Assembly: GCA_000611775.1 (NCBI GenBank)
Contig: KK106983.1
Coordinates: 4,655,818-4,719,817, forward strand
Length of the DNA stretch: 64,000 bases
DNA from: Umbilicaria muhlenbergii
Taxonomy: Eukaryota; Ascomycota; Lecanoromycetes; Umbilicariales; Umbilicariaceae
Direction: 5' to 3'
The position numbers and the translations under genes are program-made. Shown here in pieces: positions 33,899 to 47,976 of this stretch; the stretch's first letter is position 1, and each line of letters opens with the position of its first letter. The notes below the pieces were generated by a model, which saw only the letters and a list, made by a program, of their open reading frames with translations, ran no database searches and was not told the DNA's origin.

Positions 33899-36800
33899 TA
33901 TTAAAATTATGCAGATTAAAAATTAATGCATGTGTTTTAACAGCTGACATTTAACTACAGAGAAGAATTTTAGTCTAAGAAGCAAAAGGAAGAAAAAACA
34001 TGAAGATTAAAATTTTTATAAATATTTTAAGCTCATTAATTTAATCATTATTAATTTATTCAATTTAATCACTGCTAACCTGTTCAGTCATTCAGTTCAG
34101 TACATTATTTAAATCATTCAGTTCAATTTAATGTTTAAGTGTAAACCTGACATTACTCTTTTCTTTATTTAATGAGCTTCATGAGCTGATCATTTACTTT
34201 TCTGCTTTGTCATTAATATATTCAGTGACTCAGCTGACTTATTTAAGTACCTCTCATGAAATGCCTCTTTCAGTTCAAGTGAGTGTTTGAATTCATCAAC
34301 ATTATATCAGATCTTGACAGGTGAGTACTTTTTTCATGTCACTTTATATTATAATTTGTTTTTTCATCAATGATTATTATTAATCTGTTTAACTTCTTAT
34401 TCTGATTTAGCCTGTTCAGTTATTACTGATGACAGTGATAACTCAATTTGTTCAGGCAAAGGATCATTCACAGTGAGTTGTAATAAAAAGATATGAAAGA
34501 CAGAGTGTATCTTCATTAACTTAAGCAGTTTAAGTTTATATGCTTGAGTTGATATTTTCTTCTTGATTTAAAAAAGTCCTTTATTCTTGTGATTCAGCTT
34601 TTTGAACAAGTGAGTCATTTGAATGTTTTTTTATTAACAATCATATCAGGTCTTTTACTTGATATGTTGAGATTAATATTTAAATTCAGTTTGTGAAGTC
34701 TTTCTGTTGAAGTTGTGCTGCTGTCATGTTTTCTTATAACATCACATGTAAAGCTTTCATATGATTTGTTATGAAATCAGCTTTTTCCTTCAGAATTCAT
34801 TCTCTTGTCAGCAACAGGATGATCAATCATTTAAAGTTAAAACTCATTCAAGAGTGATATTCTTTATTCATAAAGAATGATAAAACTTTAATGAAGTCAG
34901 AATCTGCATTGTTGACTGTAAATTTAATCATTAATAATCATTTTGCTTAGTCATCTTGCTAATAGTTCACAAATGCTTTAAGATACTGTTCAACATTTAT
35001 ATTCACATTTTCAGACTGCTCATCTGTCTCAGGATGAAAAGCAGTTGAAGGTTTTAATTTAATTCAAAGTCATTCACACAGGTATTTTCAGAGTAATGTT
35101 ACAAATTGTAATCCTCAGTCTGATGTAATTGTCTGTGATAATTCATGAAATCTTCATACATTGTGAAGCAAGAGTTTAATAATGTATTCAGTTAATGTTC
35201 CCTCTTCTTTATCTGTTGAGCAAGAGATATAATGTCTCTTTTTAGTTAATCTGTAAATGACTGTCAGGATTGTGTTGAATCCTTTGCTTTCAAGTAATCT
35301 GATAATCAAGTTAAGTGAAATATCTTGTCATGAATGACTTGAAATTGAAAGTGATTTCAGAGCTTCTTGATACTGCTTATTCATGTTCTTTGTTCAGCGG
35401 CAGATGTGGCAATTTCAAACAAATTAACTTATTGTTCAGTTTATTCAGGGTCAGTAGTAGGAGCATGCAAGCAGTTTTAAGATCTTTTAATGTTTAATAT
35501 GTTTTACTGTCAGCTGTTCATGAGCTTCTTGAATTAATCATCATCATAATTTGTTCTGATTCAGATCATTATTAATGTCTGAGACTTATACATGTTTTTA
35601 ATAAAGCAGTCAGCTTGTGTTCTCAGTGCAATCATTGAGAGAGATTTTTATTAAATGTCTTGCCTCAGTCTGTAATAAGCTTAGAATTTCCTGGCAGAAA
35701 TCATCTGCTTTTACATAATGAGTAATCAACTCATTTAAAGTTTCATTTGAGGCCTGTTCAGCTAGTTCATTCAGGGCTGATTCATTCAGAGCTGATTTAT
35801 TCAGAGTTGATTTGTTCAGAGCTGATTTTAAAAGATGAGGAGCTCTTTTCTTTTGTTCAACAATAATGCATAAATTTAAGCAGTGATTTGATAGCATGAT
35901 TTAAGATTAATATTATAATCACTCATTATTCTCATTCTTTTTTAGTTGATCACTTGAGTGTTTAATGAGTGCATTCACCTTTTCATTTTCCTTGCCTGTT
36001 CAGTAGGTGATCACAAAGTTGAATTATGAGAAGAATTCAACTCATTTGACTTGTCTGTGAGTCAGTTTCTTGATTATCATAAAGTACTTCAGAGCTTTAT
36101 GATCTGTTAAGATTTAAATTGAATCCTCTGTTTCTGTTAATTCAACACGTCATTCCTTGAGACTTTAAATAATGATCAATAATTCTTTGTCATAGATCTC
36201 ATAATTGCATTCAGCTGATATAAGTTTCTTAGAGAAAAATATCACTGAATGCATTAATTTTTAATCATCTTTCTGAGATAGTACTCCTGCAGATATCAGA
36301 TCAGATGAATCACATTTAAAATAATAAGTTCAAGTTCAGTCAAAGTGTTGTAATATTAACACATTAATCAATCAGTTCTTTAGTTCATTAAAGGCTTGAA
36401 GACATTATTTAATTTACATATTAAAGAGTATGTTCTTGCCTGTCAATTTGATTAAAGGCTTTGCAATTTTAGAATATTCCTTTATGAATTGTTGATAAAA
36501 GTTATAAAAACTTAAGAATGCTTGCAGCTGTTTTAAATTAATCAGTATCTTTTAAATCTTAATGATTGTGATCTTTTCAGGGTTCACTTGAATGTCATGA
36601 CATTTTATGATTAATTTTAAGTATTGAGTTTCAGTCTTGTGAAATTTGCACTTCTTGATTTCAGTCTGTAAATTTGCCTTTCTCAGTCATTTGAGAACTG
36701 TTCAGATGTGAGTTCAGTGTTTAAATAAAAACTCTGAATAGATCAGGATATCATTTAAATATATTATACAACATGTATTCAATAAGTTGAATAATACATC

Positions 36801-39692
36801 ATTAATAAAGTGCTGAAAGGTGACTGATTCATTAGTGAGTTTAAAAGACAAGACTTTATATTTGTAAAAATCATGCCTTGTTTGAAAGGTTGTCAGATCT
36901 TCAGATTCAAGATTTATTTATATGCAGTGAAATGCCTGTTGTATATCAATCTTGATAAAGTATTTTGCCTTTGAAATCTGAGTCAGAGTTTCCTCAATTA
37001 AAGACAATGAGTATTCATCTTTCTTCATAATTGAATTCAGCTTTTGATAGTTGATGCACAGTCATAAAGACTCATCTTTTTTTCATATAAACATGATCAA
37101 TGAGGTTACTGATGATTAATTGACTTCAATGAAACTTTTTTGCAAATTGTCTTTTATGTAGTTCTTCACTGCTATCAGTTCTTCATGTGACATGTTGTAG
37201 AGAGGTGTGTATCTTAACTTTTGCTCATCCTTTAAGATAATCTTGTGATCATAAAGTTGATGTGAAGGGAGTTTATTTGCAGCCTTTTAGAAAAGACATC
37301 AATCAAGTCATGATATTTAAAAGAAAAAATCACCTTAATATTTAATTCATTTAACTTTAATTCAGAGTTCAATGCTTTCTTAATTTGTTAAATAAAGATA
37401 ATAAAGATCTCATTGCCTTCCTTCATATTCAATGTGAATGATGTCATGTCAATCATCTTGATATTGACTGCATGTGAGGGGTTATTATTTTTTGATGCAG
37501 AGGCTGATTCAAGATCTATTTTTGTGATGAATTTCTTCAGAATCTGATAAGGTTTCAGTGATTCAAGTTCAATCATTTGATTGATTCATTCATTCAGTGA
37601 GAAAATCACTACTCAGTTCACAGGGTTAATTAAAATCTGAGTGTGATTCATTCAAAAAAGTCTCAGTATAATTTTAAAATCTTTCATGTTTATAATCATC
37701 ATGAGGATGAGTCACTGAGAATGATCACAGACTTTTATAATTGAATAAATCACATGTGTAACTCATCTCACTGTCTTTTTCTGAAAATCATGTAAAGTTT
37801 AAGGCTTTGGCAGTGATACTGCTTTAATTTCAGATCATTCAATCAGAGTCTTTGTCAGGTTAACATTAATGAATACATATTTAATTGACTCAATATCAAG
37901 TAGAGTCTTGACTTGTAGCTTGACTTCATTTAAAATGAGCTTGCAATTCACTTTGAATGATGTTCAGGTGAACAGAATGTCTTCATTAATCATTAACATT
38001 AATATCACAAGAGGATTATCATCATTCTTTATTATGACTTTAATAGAAAAATGCCTTTTCCTGAGTTTAATTCAAAATCAGAATTGAAATTAAATATGAT
38101 TTGTTGCACATGTTTTAATTTTAAAGTCTCTTTTTTTTTGTTCTTGTTTGAACAGTTTAAGGCAAGGTGTTTTTATTTATTATATTTAAAACATCATTCT
38201 TTCTTCATCTGTTGTTCTTTGATGGCGTCTGAGTGTGATGTTCAGTTCAGTATTCAGGGAACTGACTCAGTGATCATTCAAGTAGTTGATTTTAAGATTT
38301 CAATAAAATGTTCAATCCTTGTATGAGTTTAACTTGCAGAGGAGGGTGTTTAATTTTAATTTAATTAAAATCTGATGATCTTCTTTGCATCAAGCAGTCA
38401 TAAAGTCTGATTTATTCATTAACAGTGCTTAATGAGTTCATAAAGATCTTCAAGTCTGTCATCATCAGTGTTTAATTATTATTAAATAATGTTGTTTACC
38501 TTGTTCAGAAGTTCTCCTATTCAGTATGAATCAAGAAACTCATTCAGTTCAGTAATATATTACTGAAAATCAGCTCAGAAGAATGAGAAGTCTTTGAATT
38601 CTTAATAAAGTTTACAGAATTCATCAGTGACAGTACATTTTCAATCTGAGTCTTCATAAATTCAGGTCAAATGTTTTAGCAGTTCAGTAATATTTAAATA
38701 AGTTGTTCAAGATGCTGAATTCATTTAAAGCTTTATGTGTTTAACAGAGTCATCCTCAACTCTTGTCTTCATATATATTATTTTTATCTGCTCAGTGAGG
38801 TATTGTTTATTCATTATTAGTAAGTAGTTTCTGATCTTCATTACTCATTTATCATATTTTAAATGATCATCAGAGAACATCAGTGAATCAGGAAGCTTTG
38901 ATAATTTAAATGATTCTTCAACTGTGAGTTGAGGAAAATCAAGTCAAAGGGTGCTTGTATAAGTGACTGTGATTCATTGTTCAAGATATGTTATCACATC
39001 AGTTTATTCAGTGACTTTTTTCTTCAATTCTCTGTTCTTATTCTTCATTCTTTCATAATTCACTTGTAGTTCTTCATGTGCCTTTATAACAGTGTCAATT
39101 TCATTCAAAGACTGCTCATGATCAGTGATCAATTGTTAAAGAGCAATCATTGCTTCAGAGGAATGTTCTTGTAAAAAATTAATTAAAGTCTCTGCAGTCA
39201 GAGCTGTCAAGATCTGATTAATCAGGTTTTCATTCAAGGTGAATTGTTCATTATTTACAGAAGTCAACAAAGACTCCTTGATTCATGAGTAAACTTCATT
39301 ATCAGTTTCTCTGATTATCATGATTAATTTTTAATTTTTAATTCTGATTCTGATTCTGATTCTGATTCTGATTCTGATTCTGATTCAATTTCAATCTGAT
39401 TCAGAATTCATTCAGGATGCCTTGCAGCAGGAGATAAAGAAAGAGATTAAAATAATATCAAAACTATGCAAATTAAGGATTAATGCATGTGTTTTAACAG
39501 CTGACATTTAACTACAGAGAAGAATTCTAGTCTAAGGAGCAAAAGGAAGAAAGAGTATGAAAATTAAAATCTTTATAAATGCATTAAACTCATTAATTTA
39601 ATCATTGTTAACTTGTTCAATTTAATCACCGTTAACCTATTCAGTCATTTAGATTATTCAGTTCAATTTAATGTTCAAGTATAAACCTGACA
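33899..39692 (-). mobile_element. Full-length Ty3-type retrotransposon A3 (5794 bp)
   Basis: Both LTRs are present (33899-34152 and 39456-39692), with the target duplication GAAAT/GAAAC, a single C/T difference. All internal blocks of family A are recognisable on the minus strand: integrase 34560-35050, RNase H about 35940-36130, reverse transcriptase 36600-37290, protease near 37890, and gag to about 39330. A hexamer array, seven ATTCTG units, lies at 39341-39382 just upstream of the gag start. All frames are broken. Confidence 0.9.
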
Positions 39693-42600
39693 GAAACAGT
39701 GAATAATGATTAAAAGTTTTTTATCATAAATGTGATAATTACATTCTGCTAATATCATGCTTTTGTTGTAAAACATCATCAGGTGAAGAACTTCTATCAT
39801 TATATTAAGAGAGAATTTTATTTATCACAAGATCAGAGGCATCTGTCTTTAATATGATTTAACAGTTGAGGTTAAAATACTTTAATATTAAAGTTTTCAT
39901 CATGACTTGTTTGAGGTCCTGAAACACCTTGAAGTAGTCTTCAGTTCATGTAAAGAGGACCTCTTTTCTAATAAAAACAATGAAAGATTTAATGATCTTG
40001 AAGAAGTCTCATATAAATTGACAGTAAAAGTTGATGAAACTTATAAAACCTTAAACCTCTTTGAGGTTGATTAATTTAACTTAATTTATGACTGCTTTAA
40101 TTTTTTAAGAATTCATATGCAGTTCTTCTCCTGATATGATGACTTTTAAAAAGACAATCTCAGAGACATTAAATTCATACTTCTTGATGTTGACTTGTAA
40201 ATCAACTTCATAAAGATGTTGAAGAATTTATTTAACATGAATTTAATGCTCCTTTCTGATCTTGCTGTAGATCAGGATATTATTCAGGTAAACTTAATAA
40301 AAATCATTAAGGAAATTTCATAAAATATCATTTATATACTGCTGAAAGGTACTCAGTCTGTTAATTAATCTAAATGATAAAACTCAGTATTTGTAGAAGT
40401 TTAATGCAGTGATGAACATGATCAAGTTCTCACTGTTTGAATGTATATGCAACTTGTTAAAGATGATGATTATATTTAAACAAGTTAAATGTTTGCATCT
40501 GAGAATCTTTCTTATGACCTTTTTTATTAACAGAAGAGAGTATTAATTCTGTTTAATAAAAACATTAAACTTCTGATAATTCATGCAGAATCATAAGTCA
40601 CTGTTCATCTTCAAAATAAACAACATCAGCAAGAAGTAAGTCATCTTGCTTAAAATAATAAAGTTTTTAAAGAGATTTTTATTAAGGTACTTCTTGACTT
40701 TCTGAAGCTTGTAAAGTGACATATGATAAGCTCAGCTTTAAGACAGAGCAGCATCATTCATTAACTTAATCTTGTAATCATATGATCAGTGAGGCGGCAG
40801 TTGATTGACTTGAGAGCAGTTAAAAATGTTCAAGTATTCATGATATTTTGAAGATAACTTCTGATGTATCTTCTTAAGATGTTTAAAGGTGTTCATCTTA
40901 AGACTTATTTTCTTCAAATGACATTCTTAATTCAAGATCAGTTGTCTGTTTATGTTTTTCATTAACATAATAAATATTTGTATCTTCTCTTAATAAGTCA
41001 GCATGATGTAAGGTGCTGCTTCAACACTGCACACATGAAAAGAGTTGTCATCTGCTGTAAAGATAAATTGAGGCAGGATTTTTAAGATGATAAAAGCAGA
41101 AGGCAGAGGCAGAGGAGTAAAATATTTAATAAAAGATGAACATCCTTCTTCTGCCTCTGCCTTTCTTATAATTAAGGAAGGGAAATCTTCTTTAAAGATA
41201 ATGAAGTCATTCTTCAGGTTCAGAAGAAGCTGATTTCAGTTCATTCATGATTTTCTTAAAATGATATCATACTGCTTCAAGTCAGTTATTAATATAAAGA
41301 TGATAATCTCCTTATGCTTCTTTTTCATAAACAGATTTAAGTAAATAATGTGAGTAATTTGCTTTCTGATGATGTTCTCATCAAACTCATATATATTCTT
41401 TAGTTTAAACAACAGAACCGGCTTCAGCCTGAGTTTATCATAAATCATGAGAATCAATTGAGTATGAATGAGCACATAGACTGTACAGCTGATGTCTACA
41501 AGAATGTGAAAGAATATGAGAAAGTTTTAAGAGTAAAGAGAATAAACTGTAATGAACAGTTGTAATATGAAGAGCTCAAGATCATCATTTAAATTATTTA
41601 AATTGTTTAAACTATTCAGAATATTCAAACTGTTTGAATAATGTTCATTGAGGTTCAACAAGAGGTTCAAGCTACACAGGGAAATTAATTCACCCTCAAC
41701 TGTGACTTTAATAAAGGTCATTCATTTTCTGACTTAGAATCAAAGTCATCATAATTAATGTGAACTTCACTGACAGACTCATCACGTCTGAAAGAAGAAG
41801 ATGATTGTTGAACATGTTAAGAACATGCATTAACAGAATGCTCAGAGTGATGATAAATATAACAGTTTTCATTCTTTTTATTAATTAAATATTATGAATT
41901 AATTAAGGTTCTGTGATCCTTCAAACTGTTCAAACTGTTTAAAGATGTGATAAAATGCATCATGAGTTGAGTGACAGGCACTTTAAATGTGATTTATTTA
42001 TACATCTTTAATTGATTCTTCTTGCTTAATATTAAGATGATGTTCTTTCAGTCTTTAATCACCTGAGCAGCATGTTGTTCATTATCAAGATGTATGAGGT
42101 AATCTTTTATGATAAAAAGAGATATTAACTGAATCATTTGAGAAGTCAAGATAAATTGAAGATGAGAAGTTATCTTGTTTTAAAAATTATTCATACACTG
42201 AGTCTCATCATAGCTCAGGAAGGCTGAAAGATGATGAAACTCAAGAAAGAAATTAAAGAACTTGAATAATTTTTAAGTCAGATTGATATAAACTCAGTGA
42301 TAATTTTTAAGTTTATCTGAATTCTCATAGATGTCCTTTAAGTCTCTTAAAATATTGTTGACTATTTAGTATAATTCAACTGAAGGCTCATATGAGGAAC
42401 AGGATTCAGTGTGTTGAGCAGTCTTTTTACTTAATCAGAACAACACATATCTCATGTAAATAATCTCAGTTGAATAATGATCTTCATTAACACTCAATTT
42501 GACCTTCATCTTGTTTATTTAATTCTCTCATGTAGGTTTGAAGTTGTCATTTAAAAGTGAAGGATCTGAAAGCTTTTGTGAATACTTATCATTATTTGAA

Positions 42601-44172
42601 CTGTTTAAAATATTTGAAGAATAAATGTTTTCTCATTCAATTCATTGTCTTTCCTTCTGAAGGTGATATTTAACATTTAAGGTGACAAAGTTGACATTAA
42701 AAGAAGTCACATGATGTTGCTTCTTCACAAGAGCATTTGTAAGAGAGTCTTTTTCAGTCATGAAGTTGTTGACTTGTTCACTGATTTTCATGCCTAGATC
42801 TCATTATTCACATAATGTGTTAAGAGCTTTTAAAAACTGCTTTAACTTAATCTCTGCTTAGTGCTGAAGCTGCTCAACATTGATAATGTTGTAAAAGGTA
42901 CAGGCGTCATCTTCATTGATTTATTTATAATGTTGTGCAGTTGAAATAAAGTATTTCTGTACCTTTCTACCCTTCTTGAGTTCTCTGAGAGTTGCATTTA
43001 ATTTAAGATTAATCATTTTCACACTGAGAAGAGCTTCTTCTGCTTCATCTCTCTACTCATGTTGATGAGATGAACTTGCCTCAGCAGTCTTTTCTTTCTG
43101 AGCCTGACTCAGTGAAACTATGCTCTCATGTGTCATGTTAATGACAGTGTGTTGATGATTCAATGTTGAAGATGTCTGTCTTGCAGCATTTTGTATTTGA
43201 TGCTTTTCTTGACCTTTGTTTAATGTTCAGTTTAGTGATGTCTTTTGATTCAACTCTTTCACAAGAGCAAGGTGAATGCAGATTATTTAAATTCAACTTG
43301 ACTGCTTCATGAGTGTTCAGTGATGACGGTGGCTGCATTTTTATTGTAACAGGTTGTTTAACTTAACTGCTTCATGAGCTTTCAGATTTTTATATGACTT
43401 AAGTAAACTGATACACATCTGTATGATTTAAGAGATGTAGTTGCAAAGAGTTGTGTTATGTAACAGGTGGTGTCATAGTGATGAGGATAATACAATCATT
43501 CAATGAACTATATCAATGTTCATCTAACCACGGCGCTTGGTTCAATGAACTACTGATCACATGTAGACTTGAATAAGCTAGAAGGCAGTAGACCTATGAG
43601 ATTGCATTTGATACATGAGTTGAGCATGAGCTCCTAACTATGGATCTACCTGTGGTTATATAATACTCTAGAAGACTCATGTGTGACTGTACTGCTCTAC
43701 ATGTGTAATCTTACTGCTCAGGGTGCTCATGCCCTGAGCATCATGAGCGGTTGAGTGCTCAAGGTGCTCATGCCCTGAGCATCATGAGCGGTTGAGTGCT
43801 TGAGGTGCTCATGCCTTGAGCATCATGAGCAGTACCACATGTACACCTGCTACGTGTACCAACCAGGTACAGCCTAGCGGGAGGTGTAACATGTTATTGA
43901 TGTTTTTCAGAGTCATCAACACACACAACTTAATGCCTTTTTGAATAAGTTATTTCAGTTCAACTGTCTCATGAACATTAAGAGAATGAGAATTAATTTA
44001 ATATCAAGATCATGCAGAGCTCATCATGCAAATATAATGATTAAAAGATTAATTCTAAGGAGTCATTAAGTGATGAGCAAAACTACATATGTGAGTGTTG
44101 CAGAATTAGCTGAACGCGCTAAGCTCAATCAGAAGTTAATGTAGATTATTTAATTTTATCATGTTTTTAACA
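39693..44172 (-). mobile_element. Ty3-type element B2, 5' part (gag, protease, reverse transcriptase)
   Basis: The right end TTTTTAACA (complement TGTTAAAA) at 44172 is the B terminal-repeat start. Blocks on the minus strand: gag remnants 43138-43338, zinc-knuckle region about 41800-41900, protease 41245-41475 (LKQYDIILRKS), reverse-transcriptase entry with YDYKIKLM and YHMSLYKLQKVKKYL near 40680-40800, catalytic box YLNNILIYSK near 40270-40300 (expected YLDD), and RNase H start KTDASDL near 39840. A solo LTR is inserted at 43459-43891 and A3 at the low-coordinate end. Confidence 0.8.
43459..43891. repeat. Solo LTR (433 bp) with perfect TGTTA target duplication
   Basis: Starts TGTAACAGGTGG and ends GGAGGTGTAACA. 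Identical 5 bp TGTTA copies flank it (43454-43458 and 43892-43896). The uninterrupted version of the same site is seen in B1 near 18960-18980 (complement GTTATGTTATTAATG). Inside are three 41 bp tandem units starting at 43716, 43757 and 43798. CpGs are retained (CACGGCGC, GAGCGG, TACGTG, AGCGGG), in contrast to the host element. The family cannot be told from an LTR alone. Confidence 0.85.
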
Positions 44173-47100
44173 GCTGCTGTCATGTTCTCTTATAACATCA
44201 CATGTAAAACCTTCATATAATTTGTTATGAAGTCAGCTTTTTCCTTCAGAATTTATTCTCTTGTCAGCAGTGAGGTGATCAATCATTCAGAGTTAAAGCT
44301 CATTCAAAAGTGATATCTTTTATTCACAAAAAATGATGAAACTTTGATGAAGTCAGAATCTGCATTGTTGACTGTAAACTTAATTATTAATAATCATTTA
44401 ACTCAGTCATCTTGCTGATAGTTCACAAATGCTTTAAGATACTGTTCAACATTTGCATTTACATTTTTAGACTGCTCATCTGTCTCAGGATGAAAAGTGA
44501 TTGAAGGTTTCAATTTAATTTAAAGTCATTCACACAGGTATTTTCAAAGTAATGTTATAAACTGTGATCCTCAGTCTGATGTAATTGTCTGTGATAATTC
44601 ATGAAATCTTCATACATTGTGAAGCAATAATTTTGTGATGTATTTTATTAATGTTCTTTCATTTTTATCTGTTGAACAAGAGATATAATGTCTCTTCTTG
44701 ATCAGTCTACAAATGATTATTAAGATTGTGTTGAATCCTTTGCTTTCAAATAACTTAATAATCAAGTTGAGTGAAATATCTTGTCATGAATGACTTGAAA
44801 TTGAAAGTGATTTCAAGGCTTCTTGATACTGCTCATTCATGTTCTTTGTTCAGCGGCAGATGTGATCATTTTGAATAAATTAACTTATTATTCAGTTCAT
44901 TCAGAGTCAGTAGTAGAAGCATGCAAGCAGTTTCAGAGTCTTTTAATGTTTAATATGTTTTACTGTCAGCTGTTCATGAGCTTCCTGAATCAATTGTTGT
45001 CATAATTCATTTTAATTCAGATTATTATTAATGCCTGAGACTTATATATGTTTTTAATAAAACAGTCAGCCTGTGTTCTCAGTGCAGTCATTAAGAGAGA
45101 TCTTTGTTGAATGTCTTGCTTCAGTTTATAATAAGCTTAGAATTTCCTAACAGAAATTATCTGATTTCACATAACAGGTAATCAACTCATTTAAAGTTTT
45201 ATTCAAAGCCTGTTCAGCTGATTCATTCAGAGCTAATTTATTCAGGGTTGATTCATTCAGAGTTGATTTTAAAAGATGAGGAGCTCTTTTCTTTTGTTCA
45301 GTAATAATGTGTAAGTTTAAACAGTGACTTGATAACATGATTTAAAATTGATATCATAATCACTCATCATTTTCATTCTTCTTTAGTTGATCATCTGAGT
45401 ATTTAATAAATGCATTCACCTTTTCATTTTCCTTGCCTGTTCAGTATGTAATCACAAAGTTGAATTATGAGAGGAATTCAGCTCATCAAGCTTGTCTGTG
45501 AATCAGTTTCTTGATTATCATAAAGTACTTCAGAGCTTTATGATCTGTTAAGATTTAAATTGAATCCTCTGTTTCTGCTAATTCAACACGTCATTACTTG
45601 AGACTTTAAATAATGATCAATAATTCTTTGTCATAAATCTTATAATTGCATTCAGCTGATATGAGTTTCTTAGAGAAAAATGTCATTGAATGCATTAATT
45701 TTTAATCATCTTTCTGAGATAGTACTCCTGTGAATACCAGATCAGATGAATCACATTTAAGATAACATGTTCAAGTTCAGTTAAAGTGTCTCAGTATTAA
45801 TGCTTGTGTTAATTGATTCTTCAGTTCCTTGAAGGTCTGAAGGTATTGTTCAATTTACATATTAAAGAGTATGTTCTTGCCTGTCAGTCTGATTAAAGAC
45901 TTTGCAATTTTAGAATATTCCTTTATGAATCATCAGTAGAAGTTACAAAAACCTAAGAATATCTGCAGTTGTTTTAAATTAATCAGTACCTCTTAAGTCT
46001 TAATGATTGTGATCTTTTCAAGGTTCACTTGAATGTCATGATGTTTTATGATTAATTTTAAGTATTGAGTTTCAGTCTTGTGAAATTCACACTTCTTGAT
46101 TTCAGTCTGTAAATTTGTCTTTCTTAGTCATTTGAGAACTGTTCAGACGTGAGTTTAGTGTTCAGATAAGAACTCTGAATAAATTAAGATATTATTCAAA
46201 TATGTTATATAACATGTATTTAATAAATTGAATAATACATCATTAATAAAATGCTGAAAGGTGACTGATCTGTTAATGAGTCTGAAAGGCAAGATCTTAT
46301 ATTTGTAAAAATCATGCCTTGTTTGAAAAGTTGTCAGGTCTTCAGATTCAAGATTCATTTATATGCAGTGAAATGCCTGTTGTATATTAATCTTGATAAA
46401 GTATTTTGTCTTCAAAATCTGAGTCAAGGTTTCCTTAATTAAAGACAATAAATATCAGTCTTTCTTCATAATTGAATTCAGCTTTCAGTAGTTAATGCAC
46501 AGTCATAAAGACTCATCTTTCTTTCATATAAACAGAATCAGTAAGGCTACTGATGATTGATTGACTTCAATGAAATCTTTTTGCAAGTTGTCTTTTATTT
46601 AGTTCTTTATCACTATCAGTTCTTCATGTGACATGTTGTATAAAGAAGTGTATTCTAAAGTTTATTCACTTTTCAGAATAATCTTGTGATCATAAAGTTG
46701 ATGTGAAGGAAGCTCATTAACAGTCTTTTTAAAAAAGACATCAATCAGATCATGATATTCAGAAGAGAGAATCACTTTAATATTTAATTCATTTAACTTT
46801 AATTCAAGGTTCAATGCTTCCTTAATCTGTTAAATAAAGATAATAAAGATCTCATTGTCTTTCTTCATATTCAATGTGAATGATGCTGTGTCTGTCAATC
46901 ATCTTGATATTGACTGCATGTGAGGAGTTATTACTTTTTGATGCAGAGGCTGATTCAAGATCTGCTTTTGTGATGAATTTCTTCAAAATCTGATAAGTTT
47001 TCAGTGATTCAGTTCAGTCATTTGATTCAGGTTTAATTGTTCAGTTCATTTAATCATTCAGTTTTCAGTTCTTCAGTTCAGTTCATTCATTCAGTTTTAT

Positions 47101-47976
47101 TTATTCATTTAGTTTTGTTTATTCATTCAGTTTTATTCATTCATTTAGTGGGAAAATCACTACTCAGTTCACAGGGTTAATTAAAATTCAGGTGTGATTC
47201 ATTCAAGGAAGTCTTAATATAATGTTGAAGTTTTTCATGTTTACAATCATCATGAGGATGAGTCACTGAGAATGACTGCAGACCTTCATAATTGAATAAA
47301 TCACATGTGTAACTCATCTCACTGTCTTTTTCTGAAAATTATGTAAAGTTCAGGGCTTTGACAGTGATACTGCTTTAATTTCAGATCATTCAATCAGAGT
47401 TTTTGTCAGGTTAACATTAATGAATGCATATTTAATTGACTCAGTATCAAGTAAAACCTTGACTCATAACTTGACCTCATTCAAAGTGAGCTTGCAATTC
47501 ACTTTGAACAGTGTTCAAGTGAACAGAATGTCTTCATTAATCATTAATGCTGATATCACAAGAAGATTATCATTGTTCTTTATCATGACTTTAATAAGAG
47601 AACACCTTTTCCTGAATCTGATTCAAAATCAAAATCAAAATCAGAATTAAATATGATTTGTTGCATGCATTTTAATGTTGAAGTCTCTTTCTTTTTGTTC
47701 TTGTTTGAACAGTTTAAGGCAAGGTGCTTTTATTCATTGCATTTAAAACAACATTTTTTCTTCATCTGTTGTTCTTTGACGGCGTCTGAGTGTGACATTC
47801 AGTTCAGTATTCAGGGAACTGACTCAGTGATTGTTCAGATAGTTGATTTTGAGGTTTCAATGAAATGTTCAATCCTTATGTGAGTTTGACTTGTGAAGAG
47901 GAATGTTTAATTTAGTTGAAGTCTGATAATCTTCTTTGTGTCAAGCAGTCATAAGATTTGATTGATTTATTAACAG

